From the NCBI RefSeq assembly GCF_963583255.1, contig NC_084807.1:27292381-27356380 (forward strand): DNA of 64,000 nucleotides, read 5' to 3'. Made by a program: the position numbers and the translations under genes. A model generated the notes under the pieces. It ran no database searches. It was not told where the DNA came from and saw only the letters and a program-made list of their open reading frames with translations. Source of the DNA: Pyrus communis. Lineage: Eukaryota > Streptophyta > Magnoliopsida > Rosales > Rosaceae. The stretch's first letter is position 1; every line of letters begins with the position of its first letter. Below are positions 13,601 through 22,497 of this stretch, piece after piece.

Positions 13601-14529
13601 CACAGGAGCTTCTGAGCATCAACGTTGCCATGTCTCAGCAGCCGCTTCTCAAGCTAACTTTAGTTGACATTCTTGCAGCCACCAACAACTTCTGCAAGAC
13701 AAACATAATAGGAGATGGAGGCTTTGGAACTGTGTACAAGGCCACATTGTCTGATGGGAAAACTGTTGCGGTTAAGAAGCTAAATGAGTATAAAGCTCAG
13801 GGACATCGAGAATTCATTGCCGAAATGGAAACCCTGGGGAAGGTAAACCACCAAAATCTCGTTCCATTACTGGGGTACTGTTCTCTTGGCGAGGAGAAGC
13901 TCCTTGTTTACGAGTATATGGTAAATGGGAGCCTCGACATTTGGCTGAGAAATCGGACTGGAGATCCTGATGTCCTAGACTGGGACAGACGTTTCAAAAT
14001 TGCAATGGGTGCAGCCCGCGGCGTGGCTTTTATTCACCATGGATTCGGCCCCCATATCATCCACAGGGATATCAAAGCCAGCAACATCTTGCTCAACGAA
14101 GACTTCGAACCCAAAGTTGCAGACTTTGGACTTGCAAGATTGATCAATGCCTGTGAGACTCACATTAGTACTGATATAGCCGGAACATTTGGCTACATTC
14201 CACCTGAGTATGGACAGAGCGCGCGGTCTACCACAAAGGGAGATGTCTATAGCTTTGGTGTGATACTGCTCGAGTTGGTGACAGGGAAAGAGCCAACCGG
14301 ACCCGATTTCAAAGATTTGGAAGGCGGGAATTTAGTCGGGTGGGTTTTTCAGATGCTGAAGAAGGGGAAGGCTGCTGATGTTCTTGACCCGATGGTGCTT
14401 GACGCGGATTCGAAGCGCACGATGGTTCAAGTGTTGAAGATTGCCTCTGTGTGCGTCTCTGATAACCCAGCTCAGAGGCCTACAATGCTTCAAGTGCTGA
14501 AGTTTCTCAAAGGGATTAATGATGAGTAA
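10636..14529 (+). CDS. EMS1: EMS1-type leucine-rich repeat receptor-like kinase
   Basis: This is a single-exon receptor kinase of 1297 residues, acting at the plasma membrane. EMS1 (EXCESS MICROSPOROCYTES1) perceives the peptide TPD1 and specifies tapetum cells in the anther. In order: a signal peptide (about 1-24), an N-terminal LRR cap with SxxHCDWVGVSC, about 30 plant LRRs (LxxLxxLxLxxNxLxGxIP), a short island near 615-640, a transmembrane helix at about 936-958 and a Ser/Thr kinase. The kinase has the glycine loop GDGGFGTVY at 1026-1034, the catalytic lysine 1047 in VAVKK, HRD at 1143-1145 (an RD kinase) and DFG at 1163-1165. All key residues are present, so it looks active. Arabidopsis EMS1 is shorter (1192 residues as I recall). 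The Met at 10636 is chosen because a hydrophobic leader follows directly. A nearby paralogous LRR-RLK identity is possible but less likely. Confidence 0.9.
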   Translation: MASKKPLFLVIFIVFESLCLLANGVSHQNDQNPEQEALLSFKTALGNPAVLSSWRSSASHCDWVGVSCHFGRVTELALPSLSLKGPLPPSLFSLSDLAVLDLSSNLLHGKIPPQILNLKHLNHLCLTGNQLSGEVPTQIVELTELETLKLGTNFFTGKIPPELGYLSLLQTLELSSNDFYGDIPTQMGNLTRLKFLDLGNNALSGSLPSDLFPKLQSLASMDVSRNSLSGAIPPSIGSLKNLTDLYIGSNHISGPLPREIGELSRLEILDAASCSITGPLPEEISKLESLTKIDLSYNPLRCSFPKGVGKLQNLSLLALVFTELNGSVPAELGNCKSLTTLMLSFNSLSGPLPQELSELPLMTFSVEKNQLSGLLPSWLGKLKQVESLLLSSNLFSGKFPPEIGNCSMLRLLGLSNNLLTGPIPEEICNAGSLLEIDLDSNYLSGTIDSTFVKCKNLTQLNLVNNRIAGAIPNYLSELPLMVIDLDSNNFTGTIPKSLWNSENLMEFTASNNQLSGSISNEIGRAAVLERLVLSNNRLTGKLPKEIGNVSSLSVLILNSNLLEGNIPAELSKCTGLTTLDLGSNQLSGSIPTELSELSQLQCLVLSHNNLSGSIPLKKSLYFRQANIPVLSFVQHVGVFDLSYNRLSGAIPEDLGDSVILVDVLISNNLLSGEIPRSLARLTNLTTLDLSGNMLSGSIPPEFGDSPKLQGLNLGNNQLTSTIPGSFGRLGSLVKLNLTGNKLSGSVPVSFGELKELTHLDLSSNKLDGELPSSLSSMQNLVGLYVQENRLKGGVDKLFSNTIAWRIEKMNLSNNFFDGVLPHSLGNLSYLTDLDLHSNSFQGEIPPDLGNLMQLEYFDVSSNKLSGQVPEKICSLINLFYVNLAENRLEGPIPNSGICRNLSEKSLAGNKKLCGRSKDLDCHAKSFDESALFNARGVAAIVVGSALIFIVAAYAVVRWITRSSRHDPEEDEESRLTSFMEHYFLRSSRSQELLSINVAMSQQPLLKLTLVDILAATNNFCKTNIIGDGGFGTVYKATLSDGKTVAVKKLNEYKAQGHREFIAEMETLGKVNHQNLVPLLGYCSLGEEKLLVYEYMVNGSLDIWLRNRTGDPDVLDWDRRFKIAMGAARGVAFIHHGFGPHIIHRDIKASNILLNEDFEPKVADFGLARLINACETHISTDIAGTFGYIPPEYGQSARSTTKGDVYSFGVILLELVTGKEPTGPDFKDLEGGNLVGWVFQMLKKGKAADVLDPMVLDADSKRTMVQVLKIASVCVSDNPAQRPTMLQVLKFLKGINDE

Positions 14530-15591
14530 AATGTAGAGTTTTATGGCAAAGAATTTGATAACAATGATGATTTAAACTAATTAGGAAGGGACGTAGGGCT
14601 TATCAACTAATGGTATAATTAGTCTGCTAATCTAATCAAAAGCTGGAGTTATTTAATTAAGCACCATTTAGTTTTCATGTGTTTGATGCTTGAGTTTCTT
14701 CTATCCATTGATTTTTTCATAGCAAAATCGGAAAATTTAGAGAAATATAAGAAACTTTTAAATTTCGTCCAAAAACGGCATATTTCTTTAATATTTCCGA
14801 CATAATGGTTCACTGTCGACTATATGACAAATCCTTAAAGTTTTATTTTAAATTTTCATGTTTTTGAGCAAATTTTCATCTATCGAAATTTTGCCAATTT
14901 GAATATCAATATTTCTATTGACACTAATATTTTAAACACTGGACCGAAAATATGTTATAATCCATCTTCAATTAAGATGAACTACTCAATTTTGAGTTTC
15001 CTCGTTTTATGTTGAATTTGCCCAAACTCAAAATTTTGTAGGCTTCAATCAACACACCACAATTTAGTCTTTACTTGTAAGTTTATATTGAGTTTGATAT
15101 CTAATTATAGTTAAATTATGATGTTACACCAAGATTGACATAAATTCAACAATTTTTAATCAGTTAGATATTTAAACACGAAACTCAATGAAAAGTTGAA
15201 AAATAAGGTGATGCAAAAATAAAATAATTTTATATTACCGATAAACACAAGAATTTTGAGCCGTTAAATCTTTCATATTGATTCGTTGCTTTGGTATGGT
15301 CTTTCGCAACTTAATTTCTTGTAGGCTTATTATTTCACCTTTTTCTTTTTCTTTGTCTGATCAGATTCCATGCGGAATATCATGCAAAATCAAAAAGGCA
15401 GAAGACAAAACAAAAGTGTTATTTCTAAAATTCATAAAGCAAAAAGAGTAGACAGTCTAAGAAACTTCTTGAAGGGAATGGGCCCCCCTAGAGGTTGACG
15501 ACGCACGTGAACCCATTTTTAACACGTGCCTCAATCCTGGTTCTTCCCAGTACAACTCCATCTAATATCTACCGTTGCTTCTAACTACTGA
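14530..15591. other. Convergent spacer between EMS1 and HSFB2 3' ends
   Basis: It holds the 3' untranslated regions of both neighbours. A diverged repeat ends near 14945 in 'attttaaacactgg', the same end as the element at about 24623-24986. No gene is seen. Confidence 0.4.
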
Positions 15592-16573
15592 TCAGTTGCA
15601 CACCCTCTGATTAGCCATGTGGCATTGCTTCAGCCACGGCGTTTCCTTATGACCAATATCCGACGGCTCTGATTTAACCTCGCTACCACTCGGTTGCTGA
15701 AGCCGCAAGTCGGTCTCTTCGTTCTCTACGCCGTCGCCGCCGGCCTCTCTCGCGCGCTTGGTCCCAATCACCACCCCGAAAAGCTTCGGACTCGCCTCTT
15801 CTTCCTCTTCGTTCTTCCTCTTTCCGGAGAAACGCTTCCCCGGCTTCAAATCCAGCGGTTTTAGCTCCGGGAAACCGTTCTCCGATTGGGCGCAAGCGTA
15901 ATTCGATACCATGGTGAAGATGTTGTTGCAGAGGGACTTGACCTCCGCCAGCTCCTTGGTGAGCTGCACGTTCTCTTTCCTCAGCCTCTCGTTCTCGTCC
16001 ATAATCTCCGACGATGCTCTGATCGGCGACGAACTCGAAGACATCACCTGCTCGTCGCCGGAGTTCGACGGGGAGATCATCGGTTTTGCCGTCGGAACCG
16101 CCCAAACCGACGCCACCGGCGGCGCCGGAGGGTTGATTTTCCGGCGTTGTATTTCGCAGAGAAGCCGCTTCCCGCCTCTCCGAAAGCTATCGTTTAAGAA
16201 TTCCCATCGGTCCGGCACAACCTTCCGAAATCCCTGAAATTCGAACACAAAACATTCAGAAATTAATAAATTCCAACCGGAAAATCGCCGGAAATTGAAG
16301 AATCGAATTCAAGATGCTTACGTAGGTGTTGAGCTGCCGTACGAAGCTGGAGAAGTTGTTGTGCTTGAAGTACTTGGGGAGCAAATCTCTGGCGAAGACG
16401 GTGGGGTTCCAGACGACGAAGCTGGATCCGTCGTCGTTCCATGAGATGACGTCGTCGATCGAGGGGTCGTCGACGAGCTGATACGTCTTGGTCAAAAACG
16501 GAGTTGGAAGAGCTCGCTGCGACGACTCGCCGGACGTGGACTCGCCGGTCGGCTCCACCGGCGTCGGAGCCAT
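15592..16573 (-). CDS. HSFB2: Class B heat-shock transcription factor, HSFB2 type
   Basis: The gene has two exons, 16322-16573 and 15592-16233, joined in phase 0 at the NTY/GFRKV position, which is the conserved HSF intron site. The product has 297 residues. The DNA-binding domain covers about residues 22-115 ([52 protein letters not shown]). A heptad oligomerisation region is near 164-198 ([20 protein letters not shown]). It has no HR-A/B insert, as expected of class B. A basic KRK cluster near 222 may serve nuclear import. The motif KLFGVVIG (234-241) is the class B repressor motif LFGV, so it should repress or attenuate rather than activate transcription. The ending NQRVCN is typical of HSFB2a/b. 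A perfect heat-shock element and a TATA box lie upstream. Whether it is the 2a or 2b orthologue is not resolved. Confidence 0.92.
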
Positions 16574-16624
16574 ATCGAAAGCCGCGCCTCAAACGGAAAA
16601 GGAAAATTGAAATGGAAATTTGGA

Positions 16625-16682
16625 AGACGATGAGAGAGAGAGTGAGAGAGAGAGAGAGAGGAAACCAGAGGGAGAGAGAGTT
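16625..16682. repeat. GA-rich microsatellite in the HSFB2 5' leader
   Basis: It consists of interrupted (GA)n tracts, read as (CT)n in the minus-strand transcript. CT tracts are common in plant 5' leaders. Confidence 0.6.
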
Positions 16683-16742
16683 GGGTTGGAGGGACGAAGG
16701 TGGGAATCGGTTATGGTGGTTCTAGAAGGTTCTTTGGGGGAA

Positions 16743-16749
16743 TTTATAG
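16743..16749 (-). promoter_or_regulatory. Probable TATA box of HSFB2
   Basis: The minus strand reads CCTATAAATT here, about 170 bp upstream of the start codon and about 75 bp downstream of the heat-shock element. That arrangement fits a core promoter. Confidence 0.55.
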
Positions 16750-16821
16750 GGTGGGAGGTTAGGAAGATGATGAGAGGGAGAGGGAAGAATCGGAGGGAAC
16801 CCACACGAAACTCTTACCATT

Positions 16822-16834
16822 TTCGAGAAACTTC
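16822..16834. promoter_or_regulatory. Perfect trimeric heat-shock element
   Basis: The sequence TTCGAGAAACTTC is exactly TTCnnGAAnnTTC, the three-unit binding site for heat-shock factors. It lies about 250 bp upstream of the HSFB2 start codon. HSFB2 genes are known to be heat-induced by class A factors and to be self-repressed, so this site is well placed for both. Confidence 0.75.
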
Positions 16835-16934
16835 CGGGTCAGATTTTCTTCGGTTGCGTGCACGTGGCGGCTTATGAGAGGTTGGTAGGGATGGAATAAG
16901 TTTGTGTGAGAATTGCCTTATGGTAGTCCATTTC

Positions 16935-17100
16935 GATAAAGGACACAGAACCTCTACGGATCTATCTGTATTATTGAAATTTAATCCAACGGTTATAAAT
17001 AAAAGATCTTCTTAATAGTTATAATAATTATAACTATTGGATTAAATTTCAATGATCCAGATTTATTGATCCCTAAATTCAGATCCCCAGAGGATATGTG
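16935..17100. mobile_element. Palindromic MITE, family A copy 1
   Basis: The inner arms attgaaatttaatccaacgg (from 16972) and its complement ending near 17053 form a near-perfect inverted repeat around a short AT spacer. The outer edges 'cctctacggatc' and 'gatccccagagg' are also roughly complementary. A relative lies at about 40011-40186. Confidence 0.55.
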
Positions 17101-17228
17101 TCATTCAATAAATTAATGGCATGCTTATATGGTTTCGAAATTATTGCTTTTATGATTTCTAAATTAGGTTTGAGTTTTGATAAAATATCATACTTGACTA
17201 TTTAAAGAAAAACTATTCCATGTTGACT

Positions 17229-17667
17229 TAGATCATCTTTAATGAAGATGTAAAAAATGTTACATAGATATATAACAGTAACAAATGACGTATTATTTAC
17301 TCCAATCGAGATGACAAAGCTGACATGAAAAATGAGATGTCAAAATTGACACCATTGCTTCAAGATGTCAGATATTAAATGCTAGCATATTTAAGTGTCT
17401 TTTATGTCAATTTTGCTATTTTCAAAGGCATTTCACTTGCCTTATCTTAAATGCTAACAAATTTAAGTTTTTTTTTTAATTATTTTTAAACAATCAATAC
17501 CTTTTTTTTTCTTGTTTTTTTTTTAAAAAAAAAAAACATAAATGAAGCAATAAATTTTGGCATATCGGATGGAAGAAAAATATCAACAATATATCTAATT
17601 GTCAAGTCAGCCATCAAATGGAAATTTGATGTTTTGAATTTAAGACCTTCTTTGGAGATGCTCTTAT
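17229..17667. mobile_element. MITE with 'GAGCATCTCCAAAGAAGG'-like ends
   Basis: The left end 'tagatcatctttaatgaagatg' pairs imperfectly with the reverse complement of the right end, 'taagagcatctccaaagaagg'. The interior is AT-rich without coding potential. The superfamily is uncertain. Confidence 0.45.
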
Positions 17668-18343
17668 AGAACTGTATTTATGATCAGAATTGTTCATCTT
17701 TGTAAAAAAATTATTAAAATTAGGATATTTTCGTCATTGAATTGTATAAAAACAATCAAACATGATTAATAAAAGTAAAACCGTCTAATATTTGTAATAA
17801 TAGATTGACTAAATGACCTACGTTTAATTTATTTTTTGTCTAGATGATCTTTACAAAGTAGCTCATAAAATGAACGATTTTGATCATAGCACAAAGCTCT
17901 GTGATTCGAACATGAAGAAGTTTGAGTAGGAGTTTTTACTTATCCTTAAGCAGTCAAACATTGTTCATATCTCTTGGTGAGCTATACGTAAAAATCGAAA
18001 CACGGGCTAAAACTCTTTTTGTAAATCTTCAAAGAAGATTTCGGTATGCCATATTTTAAGACGGGATAACCTCCCCTTCGCTAAACTTTTCAAAACCAAA
18101 CGAAATCAAAAGTACTATAAAATGTTAACCACAATCTGTACTTAAAAAAATCAGGTTTTAGATCCATTTGAATAAATAATATAAATAGACATATTGTCAT
18201 GTACTATTATAAATTTATGTCTCCAAAATTTAAAATAATAACGTTGATAACTTCAGGTAATGGTTTAAATGTCTAACACAAAAAAACATCTCTCAATCAT
18301 ATCTTTTCAACTTTCTCGACTTAGAACCTTTTTTTTTTTTCTT

Positions 18344-18499
18344 TTGTTTTGAGTTTTAACAAAATACTTCGGTAATGTTCACTTATAACAAAAAATTATA
18401 TTTTAACTTTTTTTTTTCTGATGTTATTCACTATACATTTATTTGTCACTTTTTATTAAAACTAAAGTTTTTTTTTAACTTTTCGTTAACTGTTTTTTT
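18344..18499. mobile_element. MITE of the 'GTTTTAACGAAAA' family, copy 2
   Basis: This is a diverged copy: it keeps 'gagttttaacaaaatac', 'ggtaatgttcact', 'ttattcactatacattta' and 'acttttcgttaac' in the family order. Confidence 0.45.
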
Positions 18500-18853
18500 T
18501 TTTTTTTTTGTCGAAGATTTAGAACCTCTTTAACCATTATATTTAGGTGATGTGCATTTGTCACCGTTGGATTGGAAATGATCTTAATCTTAACAAAGGT
18601 AAAAAGAGAGAGAGAGAGAGAGAGAGAGTGTGTGGTCACATGGTCTGGTTGAATCTGTCACGCGTGGGGCGAAAAAGCGAGGAAAAAGAAGATAAAAAGT
18701 GGACTAATGAAGCAAAGCAACCAAATTGCAATCTTCTTCCTCTTATGGCTGCCGCTCCACTTTTTAATTTAATTAATTTATGTAAATGCTTTTTCCTTGG
18801 TAATTGGTGTGGTCAATGTATCTATCTTAAGTCCAATCTTGTTACGATAATGA

Positions 18854-19189
18854 TGTTGAAAATAAATTGTTGATGGGAGGAGAGATTTTATATGGATTTA
18901 TAAATAATTGGATTACTTCTTATATTGCTAATTGATTTAACGATGGAATTCTAACTTTTTTATAGTATCAGAGGAAGTTCACGAACGTGAGAAGCTAAAT
19001 GGCCACACGTGCTCCACATCACCCCGTTGCGTTGTCCACATGTTAGGCTTGAAAATTCGCCACACCTGAGGAGGTGTGTTGAAAATGAATCCCACATTGA
19101 TGGGAGAAGGGACCTTGCATAGGCTTATAAATAGTTACGCTACTTCCCATATTACCAATTAGTTTTATAATGGAACCTCAACTTCTTCA
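18854..19189 (+). mobile_element. TRIM (miniature LTR retrotransposon) with target-site duplication
   Basis: The left LTR (about 18854-18961) begins TGTTGAAAATAAATTG. The right LTR (19077-19189) begins TGTTGAAAATGAATCCC and ends in CA. Directly after the left LTR stands 'agtatcagagg', a variant of the tRNA-Met primer-binding site TGGTATCAGAG. The 5-bp duplication AATGA flanks both sides (18849-18853 and 19190-19194). The internal region is only about 115 bp, so no protein is encoded. The left LTR lacks a few bases at the 'cccaca' position. Fragments of the same family lie at 5861, 8490 and 22887. Confidence 0.75.
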
Positions 19190-20908
19190 AATGATAAATG
19201 AATATTGTGAAGCAACCTACCAATGAAAATGCATTACGCATTTCTCACTTTACGTATTAAGAAAGGGTAGTGTTATCCACATTCATTTTGTCTTCTCACA
19301 CACACACACACAATTAAAAGGGTTGTAGAAAGGGAACCCGTCCACTTATTTCATTCGACATTATGGGGCGGAGGCCCGCCAAATTCAACCGACTTTTGGA
19401 TAACAAAAAGGCGAGCCGATATGCTTTGATCAAGGAAAATGCCGTTTTGAATCTAATGAATTGCAGAATATCAATAGCCAGCAAAAGTGTGAGACGTAAC
19501 AATGAGTGTGTGAATAACATTATTCTTAAAAAAATGGTTTTTACATCTCCTTTCTCTTCCTCCACATGCATTTTTGCTTTTAACCTACCTTTAAATTTAA
19601 CAGAGCAAAGACAAATCAAATGTCGGCTTCGAACAAGATGTGCAAAGTTACCAAAAATATGTGCAAAAATCATTTTTCGGGCTGTGTAAGTTATTATTTT
19701 TCAATAAATGTATGTGATACAAATTGTGGTTTTCGTACAATACTCATCATCATATTTAAACATTTGCGGCAATCAATTTATTTTGTATCCCCAGTTCACA
19801 GCATGAAATCATGTCTTCGACTCATATCATAACACGAGGACTAGAAACATCAAGAAAACAACTCTAGAATAATTTTGATCAGCAAGATAAACAAAATCTA
19901 GTCATTTGGGACAGCAGAAACAATGTAAAACATTTAATTTTGACTGCAAATGACAAAAATGGAGTGCAAAAATCGCGATCTTACACAAATATTTACCGTC
20001 TATGGGATATATGATTGGTGGATTTAGTATTAGCACATGGTATAATTATGTAGTCTCCCTAACATTACTGCAACTAACGTGATGGATCTTTCACATCCTA
20101 ACACTCCATCTTGGCCCATCATATCAGATCCACGCTTATGAAACTTATCACAATGCGAGATGCGAGTTAGGCTAGTTGATCATGACAGTACTTCCGTCAT
20201 AATATAGAATGTTCCGGGAGGAAATCTACCCTACTTTAGTTTGTAATATGGTTTTCCATAACATCACATTCCTGCAAACTTCCAAAAGATACATAGAATC
20301 TTAATACATTTACAGCTACAACATACTTCCAAGATAATTACAACCATCCTTGCTTAATAAGTACAAGCCGGACATGTTTCATAGGATTCGTCACAAACAT
20401 TGCATCAAGAAACCAACTCATCAAAACACATATAACTTGCCTAGCATTCGCTTCGATTTTACCAAGTTTTGTTCAAATTGCAGTTGATCATTTGATGGAA
20501 AAAAACGTGTATAAGTACAGATACAAAGAGAAGCTAAACATATTCGCAAACAATTTCCAGGGACATGCTCAGCCAGTTAATCAAAGTTGTACGGGACTCA
20601 GTTATACGCTCAAAATTGAATCTAATTTGCCACGAGTTATGACGTTTACAAAAGAAAATACAATAGCAGAACCCTAACATGTAGTAAATGAGTGTGAATC
20701 AATGTAACAACAAAATAAACAGAGGAGGCCAAAGTATATACCAGATAATGCGTTCGATCCTCCCTTACCCCTTCCCTCCAGGAGGCAGAATTGCACTGGT
20801 CAAGCAAATCAAAATTCTGTTACAAAGCACAACAACACTCTCACTCAAAATTCGTGAAAAGTCCAACTCAAGGATTAATTTGAAGGTTGAATCAGCAGAT
20901 CAAAGTCG
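19190..20908. other. Spacer and probable 3' region of the TMEM161-like gene
   Basis: A short (AC)n tract is at about 19299-19311. Short frames on both strands near 19314-19690 overlap each other and show no motif, so they are not called. The last 200-300 bases are probably the 3' untranslated region of the minus-strand gene starting at 22279. Confidence 0.4.
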
Positions 20909-22279
20909 TCAAGTCATGTACAAAATGCAGCGCCGATAAAGAAAAATGGTTGCTGAACTGTAAATCGTCCAAACAAAGAGGATCCACCAAGCCATAAAGA
21001 GAGCCACTTCTTTCACAAACGCAGAGCAAGGAGCTAGACTACAAATGTATGGGTAATTTTCCGGAGAGACACCATCGATCTGAGACAATCCAAGAAAGAG
21101 GAGCAACAAAACGGGTGGTCCAAGGAATTGTAGAACTACAAGGCATAAGTAGTGATTGTGCAAAAACACCTTAGCCCTACTGAAATCCAAGTCAGGAACC
21201 CTGCTAGCATGCAACCGTTGATACCAAGACAGCAATGCCTCGTTCAAATACATTTGTATGTTTGGGCGTAAAGCAACAATCTGTACTAAACTCGTAGCCA
21301 GCAAGCACCAAACCCTAAATTTAGCAAAATCCGAAGGTGAAAATCCGATATTTCCAAACAACATATCCGCACTTCCACTCTTGCGATCGATGTTCTTGTT
21401 CACGAACATTCCAGCCAAGGGATTAATCCACAACAAAACGGTGAACACAATCATCATATGATTCACATACAGAACAGCTCTGCCAAACCAATCACATGAC
21501 AGCATTACCAAATCAGACCTAATCTGATCAGTTCCAAGCCAAAAACACCTCGCACTCTTCACTGCCGGAATAAATAGAAAACCCGAAAAGCATCCCATCA
21601 AAACAGCAATAAACATCTTCCCGAACCCATCAATAGACTCGAAATTGAAATCGAAAAACTTAGGACTAAACGTGAAGCAAATCGCATTGCCTAAAACCAA
21701 CCCCACAGCCCCCAAAATCACACTCAATTGCTTCTCGGACCGCCTCGAAGCGGATTTCTCATACGCAACTTTACCAAGCAAAACCAACAGCTTAGAAACA
21801 CCGGCAAATCCCAACAAAACCGGAACAAAAACCCCATTAACTAAAAACCCAGAATTTTTATCGTCCGATTCGTTATTCAAGTACAACAACTGAAGCAAAA
21901 GACATGAAATTGCAACGAAAGAGAAAGTGAAGGCATTGGAATACTCATTGAAATATAGGCGGGTTTGGAGGTGGGCCTCGTCGAGCTTGAGGCGGAAGAT
22001 CTGAGCATTGTTTTCATCGAACTCGGGGTTGGATTTTGACTTTGACCGCTTCCTGAGCTCGGGGTTAGATTTGGAGGGCTGCCCAGAAGCGGAATCGGGG
22101 CCGTCGGGGCGGCGAATGGCGGCCCGGACGCCGCTCTGGACGTTGTCGGGGTGGATGTAGGTGTGAAGGCCGCGGAGAAAGAAGACGGGGATTTTGAGAA
22201 AGGTGAGGAGGAGGGTGAGAGTGAGGGAGAGTGAGATTTGGAGTATCAGATTCTTGTAGGTGATCAAGAATTGGACCAT
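20909..22279 (-). CDS. TMEM161-like multi-pass membrane protein
   Basis: This is a single-exon gene of 456 residues. It starts with a hydrophobic helix (about 8-37, ISLSLTLTLLLTFLKIPVFF), then a hydrophilic Ser/Lys/Arg-rich stretch (about 60-95) and about seven further hydrophobic helices spread to the C terminus. The layout and the motif FLRGLHTYIHPDN near the first helix resemble the plant members annotated as transmembrane protein 161A/B. Human TMEM161 proteins are of similar length and poorly understood, with reported links to cardiac rhythm and calcium or potassium currents. No role is established in plants. The Met at 22279 is the first in frame, and a (GA)n tract sits in the leader at about 22352-22375. 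Family assignment is by memory of the pattern and should be treated as probable. Confidence 0.65.
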   Translation of the reverse strand: MVQFLITYKNLILQISLSLTLTLLLTFLKIPVFFLRGLHTYIHPDNVQSGVRAAIRRPDGPDSASGQPSKSNPELRKRSKSKSNPEFDENNAQIFRLKLDEAHLQTRLYFNEYSNAFTFSFVAISCLLLQLLYLNNESDDKNSGFLVNGVFVPVLLGFAGVSKLLVLLGKVAYEKSASRRSEKQLSVILGAVGLVLGNAICFTFSPKFFDFNFESIDGFGKMFIAVLMGCFSGFLFIPAVKSARCFWLGTDQIRSDLVMLSCDWFGRAVLYVNHMMIVFTVLLWINPLAGMFVNKNIDRKSGSADMLFGNIGFSPSDFAKFRVWCLLATSLVQIVALRPNIQMYLNEALLSWYQRLHASRVPDLDFSRAKVFLHNHYLCLVVLQFLGPPVLLLLFLGLSQIDGVSPENYPYICSLAPCSAFVKEVALFMAWWILFVWTIYSSATIFLYRRCILYMT

Positions 22280-22497
22280 TGTTTACTTGTTGGTTTGGGT
22301 TTTGAAAGACCAGAGAGTGCTGTGGAGTTGGGACAAATGCTTTGGGCGTTGGAGAGAGAGAGAGAGAGAGACACTGTGGGAGTTTGAGATCTTAAGATTG
22401 ATTGGCTTCTAAACTTCTTCTGAGGTTGTTGAAGTGAAATGGGATCCTCTACATGCTTGTACTTGTTGGTCATCCGGATCCACTTTAAGATTCTCAT

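Larger units (their letters stand above)
16900..18853. other. Spacer rich in MITEs
   Basis: No gene is seen. It contains two MITEs (about 16935-17100 and 17229-17667), a third diverged MITE at 18344-18499, T-rich tracts near 17460-17530 and 18490-18510, and a (GA)n tract near 18607-18629. The short frame near 18547 is translated microsatellite and is not supported as a gene. Confidence 0.4.

Noticed and set aside
10575..14163. Several open frames overlapping the EMS1-like gene on both strands
   Set aside because: They are shadows of a long GC-rich coding region; none has a motif of its own.
19314..19690. Overlapping plus and minus frames of 108-119 residues
   Set aside because: Both lack motifs and each is the mirror of the other; no splice or promoter support.
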